Origin: Pseudolysinimonas_A sp947085045
GTDB taxonomy: Bacteria > Actinomycetota > Actinomycetes > Actinomycetales > Microbacteriaceae
Length of the DNA stretch: 64,000 nt
Direction of reading: 5' to 3'
Assembly: GCA_947085045.1 (NCBI GenBank)
Contig: CAMTUU010000002.1
Span: forward strand, 434,001 to 498,000
Of the stretch, positions 23,924 to 31,720 are shown in pieces. The notes beneath the pieces were generated by a model. That model ran no database searches. It had not been told where the DNA came from and worked only from the letters and a program-made list of their open reading frames with translations. Within the stretch, counting starts at the first letter, position 1, and the number at the start of each line of letters is the position of its first letter. Both the position numbers and the translations under genes were made by a program.

Positions 23924-26355
23924 TTGAGGCCTCCAAAGCCACGACGCGCGGGCGCCGTCGTCGTCGCGGCGGCACCCGCGGCGGGCGCCTCCGCCTTCTG
24001 CTCGAGCTCTTCGGTCTTGTTGACCTTGACCGTGGACTGCTCGGCGGTGTGGCGCGGCTTCATGTGCAGGTAGTAGGTCGTCTTCACGCCCCGCTCCCAG
24101 GCCGCGTAGTAGATGTCCATCATGTCGCCGAGGTCGCGCGTCTCGAGGTACATGTTGCGGCTGATCGACTGGTCGATCCACTTCTGCGCACGCGCCGCGA
24201 CCTCGAGGAACGAGTACGGGGAGAGCTGGAACGACGTCTTGAAGACCGCCTTCACGTCATCCGGGATCGCGTCGATGTTCTGGATGTCGCCCTGGCTCCG
24301 CAGGATCTGCTCGCGCACCTGCGTCCACAGGCCGCGGGCCTGCAGGGTCTCGACCAGGTTGCGGTTCACCTCGAGGAACTTGCCGTTGCTCGTGGAGCGG
24401 CTGAAGATCTGCGAGAACTGCGGGTCGAGGCCCGGCGTGGTGCCGGCGACGAGACCGATGGATGCCGTGGGCGCGATCGCCATGAGGGTCGCGTTGCGCA
24501 TCCCCTTCTTGACCTTCACCCGGAGAGCATCCCAGTCGAGACGGGTCGTGCGGTTGACCTTGATCTCGACGCCGCGGTCTGCTTCGGTCAGCGCGATCGA
24601 GTCGAACGGCACGAGGCCCTGCGACCAGCGGCTGCCCGCGTAGTTGTTGTACGACCCGCGCTCCTGGGCGAGGTCGGCCGACTCGTCGATCGCCGCATAG
24701 GAGACGTGCTCCATGATCTCGTCCATGAGGGCGTAGGCCTCTTCGGACTCGTACGAGATGCCGAGCTTCTCGACGACATCCGTGAAGCCCATGACTCCCA
24801 GGCCGATCGCACGGTTCTGCTGGTTGGCGTGGTCGGCCTCCGCCACCGACGACTCGGTGATGTCGATGAGGTTGTCGAGCTGGCGCACCGCACTGCGGGC
24901 GCTCGCGTCGATCAGATCCCAGTCGAAGCCGAGGCCCCCGTTGGTGTCGACCTTCAGGTGCGTCGACAGGTTGATCGAGGCCAGGTTGCAGACGGAGATG
25001 TTCTCCTCGTCCTGCGGGAGGCAGATCTCGGTGCACAGGTTGCTGAGGTGGATCGTGCCCGTGTTGTTGTTGAGGGCGCGGTTGTTGATCGTGTCCTTCC
25101 AGGTGAGCCACGGGTGGCTCGTGGTCTGGAGGGAGATCAGGATCGACTTGAACTGCTCGCGCGCGCCGATCTTCTTGAACATGTGGATGCGCCCGGCCTC
25201 GGCCTCGGCGACGTAGAACGCGTAGCGCTCGCTGAACGCCTTGCCGTAGAGCTCGTTGAGGTCGCTCACCTCGAGCGGGTCGAAGAGGTACCAGTCCTGG
25301 TCGTTCTGGACGCGCTTCATGAACTCGTCGCTGATCCACACCGCGGTGTTGGCGGTGCGGGTGCGACGGTACGGGTCACCGGAGTTGTTGCGGAGTTCGA
25401 GGAACTCCGGGAAGTCCATGTGCCAGTTCTCCATGTAGAAGCACAGGGCGCCGAACTTCTTGCCGCCGCGGCTGACCGCGCGCAGCACCGAGTCGATCGT
25501 GTGCATGAACGGGATCGGGCCGGTGCTCGTCGTGTTGTTACTCCGGATTGGGGAACCTTGCGCCCGCAGTTTGGTCACACTGAGCCCGATGCCGCCGGTG
25601 CCCTTGGTGAGCCACATGACGTCGCGCACCGACTTGGCGATGTTCTCGATGTCGTCCTGCATCTCCATGACGAAGCAGTTGGAGAGCTGCGGGAACGCGG
25701 TGCCGGCGTTGACCAGGGTCGAGCCGGCGGCGACGTACTCCAGCTTCGACATCTTGTCGTAGAAGCCGATGGCGACCGAGGTGGGGTCGGCCTCGTTGAG
25801 CGAGAGGCCCATCGCGATGCGCATCCAGAAGAACTGCGGCACCTCGAGCGGCTCGTTGTTGCGGGCCTTGATGCCGTAGCGGTTGTTGAGCGTGACGACG
25901 CCGATGTACTTGAGCAGCTCGTCGCGGCTCGGCTCGAGCGCGGCGGCCAGCTTGTCGAAGTCGTAGAGCGCCGGGAAGCGCGGGTCGAGCAGCTTCTCTT
26001 CGACGCCGCGGAGGACGGAGGCCTTGAAGTGCTCGGCGTGCAGCGCCTTGAGCTCGGCGGCGGTCTCGTAGTCGCCGAGGACGCTCTTGTAGATCGTCTT
26101 CAGCAGGAGGCGCGCGGCGACGGTGTCGAACTGCGGGTCGTCCTTGACGTTCTGCAGGGCGACCTGGATGACGGCCTCGTCGAGCTGCTGCGTCGTGATG
26201 CCGTCGAAGAGGGTGAGCTCGAGCTCGGAGGCGATCTGGGTGACCCAGGTGATGTCCTCGTCGAGACCCTGGCTGGCGTGCTCGATCGCGAGGTTGATCT
26301 TGTTGGCGTCGTACGGCTCCCGGGTTCCATCCCGCTTGACGACAGTGATGCTCAC
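23920..26355 (-). CDS. nrdA: Ribonucleotide reductase class I alpha subunit, lacking its own C-terminal Cys tail
   Basis: The 811-aa catalytic subunit reduces NDPs to dNDPs. The N-terminal ATP-cone begins VVKRDGTREPYDANKI. The active-site cysteines are Cys227 (NCFVME), the thiyl Cys441 in NLCTE with Asn439/Glu443, and Cys456 (SVCNLAS). The radical-transfer pair is Tyr761-Tyr762 (TTYYLHM). After this comes an Ala/Thr-rich linker ending RRGFGGLK and then stop, without the usual Cys pair; that motif is in the overlapping next ORF. The GTG at 26355 is chosen because AGGAGGAGA lies just upstream; earlier codons fall in the regulatory region. Confidence 0.95.
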   Translation of the reverse strand: MSITVVKRDGTREPYDANKINLAIEHASQGLDEDITWVTQIASELELTLFDGITTQQLDEAVIQVALQNVKDDPQFDTVAARLLLKTIYKSVLGDYETAAELKALHAEHFKASVLRGVEEKLLDPRFPALYDFDKLAAALEPSRDELLKYIGVVTLNNRYGIKARNNEPLEVPQFFWMRIAMGLSLNEADPTSVAIGFYDKMSKLEYVAAGSTLVNAGTAFPQLSNCFVMEMQDDIENIAKSVRDVMWLTKGTGGIGLSVTKLRAQGSPIRSNNTTSTGPIPFMHTIDSVLRAVSRGGKKFGALCFYMENWHMDFPEFLELRNNSGDPYRRTRTANTAVWISDEFMKRVQNDQDWYLFDPLEVSDLNELYGKAFSERYAFYVAEAEAGRIHMFKKIGAREQFKSILISLQTTSHPWLTWKDTINNRALNNNTGTIHLSNLCTEICLPQDEENISVCNLASINLSTHLKVDTNGGLGFDWDLIDASARSAVRQLDNLIDITESSVAEADHANQQNRAIGLGVMGFTDVVEKLGISYESEEAYALMDEIMEHVSYAAIDESADLAQERGSYNNYAGSRWSQGLVPFDSIALTEADRGVEIKVNRTTRLDWDALRVKVKKGMRNATLMAIAPTASIGLVAGTTPGLDPQFSQIFSRSTSNGKFLEVNRNLVETLQARGLWTQVREQILRSQGDIQNIDAIPDDVKAVFKTSFQLSPYSFLEVAARAQKWIDQSISRNMYLETRDLGDMMDIYYAAWERGVKTTYYLHMKPRHTAEQSTVKVNKTEELEQKAEAPAAGAAATTTAPARRGFGGLK

Positions 26356-26479
26356 GTACGTGTCTCCTCCTGTGCCCGCGGGCACATCCCCTATTCGAAA
26401 CGACCTCATGGGTCGCGAAAAATCCTGAATCCAGAACGAATCCCGGCCGGTGCAGCCTCCCCCTGGCCGGGAGGTGTGA

Positions 26480-26528
26480 CCACTATATATCGGGCCAGCG
26501 ACACCGACCCCACCACTACATCTAGTGG
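26480..26528. promoter_or_regulatory. Two NrdR-box-like sites in the nrd promoter region
   Basis: Two sites match the NrdR core C-w-A-n-A-T-n-T-w-G: CTATATATCG (26483-26492, one mismatch) and CTACATCTAG (26516-26525, full match). They are 33 bp apart, about three helical turns, as expected for tandem NrdR boxes. The first overlaps TATAGT on the minus strand, a candidate -10 for nrdA. NrdR-ATP/dATP repression of the operon is inferred. No nrdR gene is in the window. Confidence 0.75.
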
Positions 26529-26536
26529 GCGTGTCG

Positions 26537-26554
26537 TCCACAGAATGTGGATAA
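26537..26554. promoter_or_regulatory. DnaA box upstream of nrdA
   Basis: TGTGGATAA at 26546-26554 is a perfect consensus DnaA box (TTATCCACA on the minus strand). It is part of an inverted repeat TCCACA-gaa-TGTGGA (26537-26551). It lies upstream of the two NrdR-like boxes. DnaA control of nrdAB is known in E. coli, so a similar link between replication initiation and dNTP supply is plausible here. Confidence 0.65.
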
Positions 26555-26642
26555 GTCCGCGGAGTTCTGCACAGTTTTCACAGCTTGTCAGCCCCCACCG
26601 ACACCCCGGCGACCGTCCGCCGGGAGATAGTGTGGGTCGGTT

Positions 26643-27851
26643 GTGAAGAGTTACGCGGAGTTGATGCGCATGCCGGGGGTCGCCCGGCTCCTCTGCGCGC
26701 AACTCGTGGCCCGGTTCCCCGGCGGGATGCTCTCGCTCGGCCTGCTCATCCACATCGAGGGCATCTTCGACTCCTACGGCGTCGCCGGCCTCGTGCTCGC
26801 GAGCCTGAGCATCGGCCAGGCGATCTCCGGCCCGCTCACCAGCCGCTGGATGGGGGCCTGGGCGATGCGACCGGTGCTCATCCTCACCAGTTCGGTGTGC
26901 GCCGTCGCGCTCGCCGTGCTCGCCCTCGCACCGCTGCCGATCGTCGGCTTCATGATCGTCGCGCTCGTCTGCGGACTGAGCTATCCGCCGATCCAGCCCG
27001 TCGTGCGCACCATCTACCCGAAGGTCGTCAACAGCCGGCAACTGACCCCGCTGTTCTCGCTCGACGCGAGCGCGCAGGAGATCATCTGGGTCGCCGGCCC
27101 GGTGCTCGTCACCTTCGTCGCGACGCAGATCTCGTCGACCGCGGGCATTCTGATGTCCCTCGTCTTCCTCGTCGGCGGCGGCATCTGGTTCATCTCGAGC
27201 CCCGAGCTCGGGCGCGTGCGCATCCCGCAGTCGAAACGTCGGTTCGGCGTCGTGCTCGCCCGACCGACCGTGCTGCTCGTCACCCTCGTCGGCATCCTCG
27301 TCGTCGGCTGTTTCGCCGCCATCGAGGCGGGCGTCGTGTCGATGTTCGGCGAGGGCAGCCCCGACGCCGGCTTCGTGCTGGCGATCTTCGCCCTCACCTC
27401 GCTCGTCGGCGGGCTCGCCTTCGGCCACCGCCCGATCAGCCGATGGGCGCTGGCCCGGCGGATGTCGGTCATCCTGCTCGGCTCGGTGCTGGCGATCTTC
27501 GCCTTCGAGTTCTGGACCCTCTCCGGCGCCCTGGCGATCGCCGGGCTCATGGTCGCGCCGGCCCTCGCCGTGATGTTCGCGGCGGTCTCGGCGAGCGTGC
27601 GGTTCAGCGACACCGCCGAGGCCTACGGCTGGGTCGGCACCGGGCAGCTGCTCGGGGCGGCGCTCGGCTCCGCGGTCGCCGGATTCCTCATCGACGCGCA
27701 GGGCTCCCGAGGCGGGTTCGTCACGGCCGGCATCCTGATCGCGGTGGCCGTGCTGCTCGCGGTGATCTTCCGCCGCGCGCTCCCCGACCTGCGGGGGCGC
27801 GACGCGAGTCCCATCCCCGACACCGAACCGGTGCCGATCCAGCCGAGCTAG
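26643..27851 (+). CDS. Major facilitator superfamily transporter
   Basis: A 402-aa membrane protein with about 12 hydrophobic helices and MFS loops. Loop 2-3 is GPLTSRWMGAWAMRP and the central charged loop is PELGRVRIPQSKRRFGVV. The opening FPGGMLSLGLLIHIEG and LSIGQAISGPLTSR resemble actinobacterial drug-exporter-like MFS proteins; the substrate is unknown. The GTG start is preceded by TAGTGT. It is divergent from nrdA and shares the 287-bp region with the NrdR and DnaA sites. The alpha/beta hydrolase gene converges 5 bp after its stop. Confidence 0.88.
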   Translation: MKSYAELMRMPGVARLLCAQLVARFPGGMLSLGLLIHIEGIFDSYGVAGLVLASLSIGQAISGPLTSRWMGAWAMRPVLILTSSVCAVALAVLALAPLPIVGFMIVALVCGLSYPPIQPVVRTIYPKVVNSRQLTPLFSLDASAQEIIWVAGPVLVTFVATQISSTAGILMSLVFLVGGGIWFISSPELGRVRIPQSKRRFGVVLARPTVLLVTLVGILVVGCFAAIEAGVVSMFGEGSPDAGFVLAIFALTSLVGGLAFGHRPISRWALARRMSVILLGSVLAIFAFEFWTLSGALAIAGLMVAPALAVMFAAVSASVRFSDTAEAYGWVGTGQLLGAALGSAVAGFLIDAQGSRGGFVTAGILIAVAVLLAVIFRRALPDLRGRDASPIPDTEPVPIQPS

Positions 27852-27856
27852 CCGAG

Positions 27857-28636
27857 CTACCCGACGGAAGTCGCGACCACCCGGGCCATCCGCGGCCGGA
27901 TCACGTGGTCGACGCCCTGCACCCGGTGCGTCGTCACGTTGCGGAGGTTCTCGACGATGCGCAGCCCCGCCGGATGCAGCAGCGGGTCGAGCGTGCCGTA
28001 GACGAGATGGATGGGGGCCTGCACCGAGACCAGGTCGCTCACCGTCGTCTGCGACTCGATCGACTTCTCCAGCGAGAGCACGAACGCCCGCCAGTTCGTC
28101 TCGGAGATGTCCAGCAGATTCTTGATCGGCGAGAGCCGCGCGATCCCGGCGGCGGCGCGGATCGTGAACTGCTTGTTGGCCCGCAGGAACTCGTAGAGCC
28201 GGAAGTACCCGCCCATGGCGGCGCGGTCGAAGGCGGGTCCGATCTCGGCGGGCGTTAGGTAGACGGGCGGGCTGATGATCACCAAGCGGGTGACCCGTCG
28301 GCGGTAGGTCGCGGCGTACCGCGTCGCGATGAGGGCGCCCATCGAGTGGCCGACGAGCACGAACCGATGGAGGCCTAGCGCCCGGAGGGTGCGGTGCAGA
28401 GCGGCGACATGCTCCTCGATCGTGTAGCCGGCGTCCTCGGGGGCCGGGGAGGCGCCGAACCCGAGGAGGTCGATCGAGAACGCCCGGTGTCGTTCGACGA
28501 GCAGCGGCACGACGTTTTCGAAGGTCACCGAGGAGGAAGCGATGCCGTGCAGCAGCACAACCGCCGGGCCGTCGCCGACATCCCCCGCGACATGCAGAAG
28601 GGGCGGCCTTCGCAGCAGTCTGCGCAGCCACCCCAT
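27857..28636 (-). CDS. Alpha/beta-fold hydrolase
   Basis: A 259-aa serine hydrolase-like protein. The oxyanion region is VVLLHGIASSS. The nucleophile elbow is GHSMG (Ser about 96), the acid is in VYGTLDPLL and the catalytic His is in GVDHVIRPR. It has no signal peptide. A cap domain lies between the elbow and the acid. The substrate is unknown. TAACAT lies 6 nt before the ATG, so the mRNA is probably leaderless. Confidence 0.9.
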   Translation of the reverse strand: MGWLRRLLRRPPLLHVAGDVGDGPAVVLLHGIASSSVTFENVVPLLVERHRAFSIDLLGFGASPAPEDAGYTIEEHVAALHRTLRALGLHRFVLVGHSMGALIATRYAATYRRRVTRLVIISPPVYLTPAEIGPAFDRAAMGGYFRLYEFLRANKQFTIRAAAGIARLSPIKNLLDISETNWRAFVLSLEKSIESQTTVSDLVSVQAPIHLVYGTLDPLLHPAGLRIVENLRNVTTHRVQGVDHVIRPRMARVVATSVG

Positions 28637-28661
28637 CCCGTCATGTTAGCGACGGCGCGGA

Positions 28662-28859
28662 TCACTCCTGGCGGAGGTTCTCCTTGTGCTCGTTCTTGGC
28701 GTGCACGGCGTCGCGCTCGGCTTCAGCCTTCTTCACCTCGGCATCGGCCCGCATCTCGTCGACCTTGTCGGAGACGCGCTCCTTGGCGTCGTCGACGGCC
28801 TCGCCCACCTTCTTACCGGTCGCGTCGACGGCGTCCTTCGCACTGTCCATGATTCCCAT
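28662..28859 (-). CDS. Small charged helical protein (Rv0909/CsbD-like character)
   Basis: The 65-aa protein consists almost entirely of amphipathic, Lys/Glu/Asp/Ala-rich helix (AKDAVDATGKKVGEAVDDAKERVSDKV). That composition resembles short stress-related LEA, CsbD-like or Rv0909-type proteins of actinobacteria; no family is assigned with certainty. The ATG at 28859 has an excellent Shine-Dalgarno (GAGGAGGAAC). It ends 25 bp from the start of the alpha/beta hydrolase gene in the same direction. Confidence 0.75.
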   Translation of the reverse strand: MGIMDSAKDAVDATGKKVGEAVDDAKERVSDKVDEMRADAEVKKAEAERDAVHAKNEHKENLRQE

Positions 28860-29049
28860 GATCTGTTCCTCCTCGTGAGAGATGCCCGGTGCGGGCAGCT
28901 CCGACGCTAGGCAGCCGACCTGGGAATCGAAAAGGCTTGACAGCGGATGCCGACGTGCCCATCCCGTAACCGGATCGAGACCGCCTGACGACCGAATCGT
29001 GATGAACGTTGTGTGGTGGTCCCCGCCGCCGATGCCTACCGTTTGGGTC

Positions 29050-29928
29050 ATGAGGCGGATCACTCGCACGACTGTCATCGGCGCCGCCCTGCTGGCGTCG
29101 GCGCTCCTGCTCGCCGGGTGCAGCTCCGGCGGTGCCGCCAGCGGTCAGGATGCCAGCGTCCCGATCATCCCGGAGTTCACCGACGAGGGCACCGCCGGCG
29201 GTGTCGCCCTCGACGGCTCCGAGGCGTCCTCCGCCGCCGACGAGGATGCCCGCTCGCTCATCGTCACCGGCACGATGACGGTCACCGCCGACGACCCGAT
29301 CGAAGCCTCGGGCGAGGCCGCGCGCCTGGTCGAGGCCGCCGGGGGCCGCGTCGACGGCCGCACCGAGTACGCGCCGTCGAACGGCGACGCCGGCAGCGCG
29401 TCGCTCACCCTGCGCATTCCCGCCGACAGACTCCAGCAGATGCTCGACGACCTCGCCGGGCTCGGTCGGGCCGACGAGATCTCGACGAGCTCGAGCGACG
29501 TCACGGTGCTCGTCGCCGACCTCGACTCGCGCATCGCCACCCAGCGCGGCATCATCGAACGCCTCAACTCGATGTTCGGCCAGGCGGCCACGATCGACGA
29601 CCTCATCACTCTCGAGACCTCGATCGCCGAGCGCCAGGCTCTTCTGGAAGACCTCGAGGCGCAACAGCGGTCCGTCGTCGACCAGGTCGCGCTCTCGACG
29701 CTGTCCCTCTATCTCCGCTCCGAGGCGGAGGCCCCGGTCACACCGCCGATGGACTTCCTCGGCGGACTCCAGGCCGGTTGGGGCGCGTTCGTCGGCTTCT
29801 TCTCGGGACTGCTCGTCGCCCTAGGGGTTCTGCTTCCCTGGCTGATCGCGGCCGCGCTGATCGCGGCCGCCACCGTGCTCATCGTGCGGGCGAACCGCCG
29901 CCGGAAGGCCGCGAAAGCCGCCGTCTGA
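29050..29928 (+). CDS. DUF4349 domain lipoprotein
   Basis: A 292-aa protein with lipobox LLLAGC (Cys about 22). Residues about 70-240 form a DUF4349 domain: a beta-rich part (LIVTGTMTVTADDPIEASGEAARLVEAAGG), a heptad-rich coiled coil (DSRIATQRGIIERLNSMF ... LETSIAERQALLEDLEAQQ) and a beta strand. A C-terminal transmembrane helix (GLLVALGVLLPWLIAAALIAAATVL) and a basic tail follow. Its role is unknown. TACCGT is 7 nt before the ATG (leaderless). The -10 of the next gene starts right after its stop. Confidence 0.9.
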   Translation: MRRITRTTVIGAALLASALLLAGCSSGGAASGQDASVPIIPEFTDEGTAGGVALDGSEASSAADEDARSLIVTGTMTVTADDPIEASGEAARLVEAAGGRVDGRTEYAPSNGDAGSASLTLRIPADRLQQMLDDLAGLGRADEISTSSSDVTVLVADLDSRIATQRGIIERLNSMFGQAATIDDLITLETSIAERQALLEDLEAQQRSVVDQVALSTLSLYLRSEAEAPVTPPMDFLGGLQAGWGAFVGFFSGLLVALGVLLPWLIAAALIAAATVLIVRANRRRKAAKAAV

Positions 29929-30109
29929 TAGCCTGGGGGTACTGAGACACGGTTCTGTGCTCTCTGCGTCGTAGAACGCTTCCTCTCCCGGGGCTTCCAG
30001 CTCCGGTCGATGACTCTCTTACGGCGAACGGATGTGGGCATTCCCACCTTCGCCACTCCCCATCGATCGCGCCCTGATTTCGGCGCGGTCGCAGAAAGTA
30101 CCCACCACC
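29929..30109 (+). promoter_or_regulatory. Promoter and about 165-nt structured 5' leader of the DEAD-box helicase gene
   Basis: TAGCCT at 29929-29934 is a candidate -10, giving a start near 29941-29944 and a leader of about 165 nt, in contrast to the leaderless genes around it. The leader contains GTGGG-cat-tCCCAC and, just before the start codon, a 9-bp stem GATCGCGCC / GGCGCGGTC (30064-30089, one G-U pair). The start lacks a clear Shine-Dalgarno. Temperature- or helicase-dependent control, as for cold-shock DEAD-box genes, is inferred. Confidence 0.5.
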
Positions 30110-31618
30110 ATGACTACCGCATTCAGCACGCTCGGCGTGCCCTTCCCGCTCGTCGAGGTCCTGACCGCTCAGGGCAAGACCTCCGCCTTCCCGATCCAGG
30201 TCGCGACCCTTCCCGACACCCTCGCCGGCCGCGACGTGCTCGGCCGCGGCCGCACCGGCTCCGGCAAGACGCTGGCCTTCGGCATCCCGATGGTCGCCCG
30301 TCTCGGCACCCGACTCGCCGGCGGATCCCGGCGCCCGAACCGGCCGCTCGGGCTCGTGCTCGCCCCGACCCGCGAACTGGCGACCCAGATCGCGGCGACG
30401 ATCGAGCCCCTCGCGGCCGCCTACGGCCTCACCACCACGACCATCTTCGGCGGCGTCTCGCAGCAGAAGCAGGTCGCCGCGCTCAAGGCGGGCGTCGACA
30501 TCGTCGTGGCCTGCCCCGGTCGCCTCGAGGACCTGATGAAGCAGAAGCACGTCTTCCTCGACGCGATCGAGATCACCGTGCTCGACGAGGCCGACCACAT
30601 GGCCGACCTCGGCTTCCTGCCGGGCGTCACCCGCATCATGTCGGCCACCCCGGGCGACGGACAGCGGATGCTGTTCAGCGCGACGCTCGACAACGGCGTC
30701 GACAAGATCGCCAACCGCTTCCTCTCGAAGCCGGTCAGCCACGGCGTCGAGGACCCGGGTGTTCCGCAGGGGGTCATGGAGCACGTCGTGTTCGCCGCCT
30801 CGGACGCCGCGTCGAAGAAGGACCTCGTCGTCGCGCTGGCATCCGGCACCGGCCGGCGCATCATGTTCACCCGCACCAAGCACGTCGCCAAGCGCTGGGC
30901 CCGTGACCTGACGGCCGCCGGCATCCCCGCCGCCGACCTGCACGGCAACCTGTCGCAGGGCCAGCGCGACCGCAACCTCGCCGAGTTCGCGACCGGCGAG
31001 ACCCGCGTGCTCGTCGCGACCGACATCGCCGCCCGCGGTGTGCACGTCGACGACATCGAGCTGGTCGTGCACATCGACCCGCCGGCCGAGCACAAGGCGT
31101 ACCTGCACCGCTCCGGTCGTACCGCCCGCGCGGGCAAGGAGGGCGTCGTCGTGACGCTCGTCCTGCCCGAGCAGCGCAAGGACCTCGACGTGATGATGCG
31201 CAAGGCCGGCATCCAGGCCGCCGTGCAGCCGGTCACCGCGACCTCGTCCGCCGTCGTCGAACTCATCGGCGAGACCGCCGCGTACGTGAAGCCCGCGCCG
31301 AAGCAGCCGACGCAGCCGCAGCGCCAGGGTGCGCCGAAGCAGCGTCAGTCCTCGGGTGGGCGTACCGGCCAGCAGGGTCAGGCCCGCGCGCCGCGCGACG
31401 GTCAGCCCCACGGCCAGCGCTCGGGCGCCCCGTCGACCGCGCGCCCGCAGCGCGGTGGCGTCGCATGGTCGTCCGAGGGCGGCGGCTCGCTGCAGAACGG
31501 CGGCGCGCCGCGTTCCGGCGGGCAGCCCGCGGGGAACGGCACCGGCGGCAACCGTCGTCGTCGTCCCGCCGGCGGTCGTCCGGCTGCCGCTGGCGGCGGC
31601 GGCGGCCGCGGCCGCTGA
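30110..31618 (+). CDS. DEAD-box ATP-dependent RNA helicase with Arg/Gly/Pro-rich tail
   Basis: A 502-aa RNA helicase: Q-motif region (TSAFPIQVATLP), Walker A GRTGSGKT, PTRELA, DEAD in VLDEADHMADLG, motif III SAT, and motifs V/VI (ATDIAARGVHVDD, HRSGRTARAG). From about residue 390 the protein is a low-complexity Gln/Arg/Gly/Pro tail ending in a Gly-Arg run, which typically binds RNA. It is probably a cold-shock or ribosome-assembly helicase (RhlE/CsdA-like). A perfect 15-bp terminator follows the stop. Confidence 0.95.
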   Translation: MTTAFSTLGVPFPLVEVLTAQGKTSAFPIQVATLPDTLAGRDVLGRGRTGSGKTLAFGIPMVARLGTRLAGGSRRPNRPLGLVLAPTRELATQIAATIEPLAAAYGLTTTTIFGGVSQQKQVAALKAGVDIVVACPGRLEDLMKQKHVFLDAIEITVLDEADHMADLGFLPGVTRIMSATPGDGQRMLFSATLDNGVDKIANRFLSKPVSHGVEDPGVPQGVMEHVVFAASDAASKKDLVVALASGTGRRIMFTRTKHVAKRWARDLTAAGIPAADLHGNLSQGQRDRNLAEFATGETRVLVATDIAARGVHVDDIELVVHIDPPAEHKAYLHRSGRTARAGKEGVVVTLVLPEQRKDLDVMMRKAGIQAAVQPVTATSSAVVELIGETAAYVKPAPKQPTQPQRQGAPKQRQSSGGRTGQQGQARAPRDGQPHGQRSGAPSTARPQRGGVAWSSEGGGSLQNGGAPRSGGQPAGNGTGGNRRRRPAGGRPAAAGGGGGRGR

Positions 31619-31637
31619 CCCTCTCCGTCACCGACGC

Positions 31638-31672
31638 ACGAAGCCCCCGCGGGATCACCGCGGGGGCTTCGT
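31638..31672 (+). terminator. Strong hairpin terminator after the DEAD-box helicase gene
   Basis: A 15-bp perfect stem (ACGAAGCCCCCGCGG / CCGCGGGGGCTTCGT) closes a 5-nt loop. A weakly T-rich CGTT follows. It sits between the convergent helicase and symporter genes and could serve both. Confidence 0.85.
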
Positions 31673-31720
31673 CGTTCCGGTGGCCGGGGCGGGCCGCCCA
31701 CACCCCGGCCACGGGGTCTC

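Noticed and set aside
26356..26541. N-terminal extension of NrdA to 26541
   Set aside because: It would translate through the NrdR-like boxes and has no family similarity; AGGAGGAGA before GTG 26355 and the ATP-cone start fix the shorter form.
26546..26554. DnaA box as part of a chromosomal origin
   Set aside because: Only one perfect box plus a half site, no AT-rich unwinding element, and no dnaA, dnaN, gyrB or rpmH nearby; a promoter role fits better.
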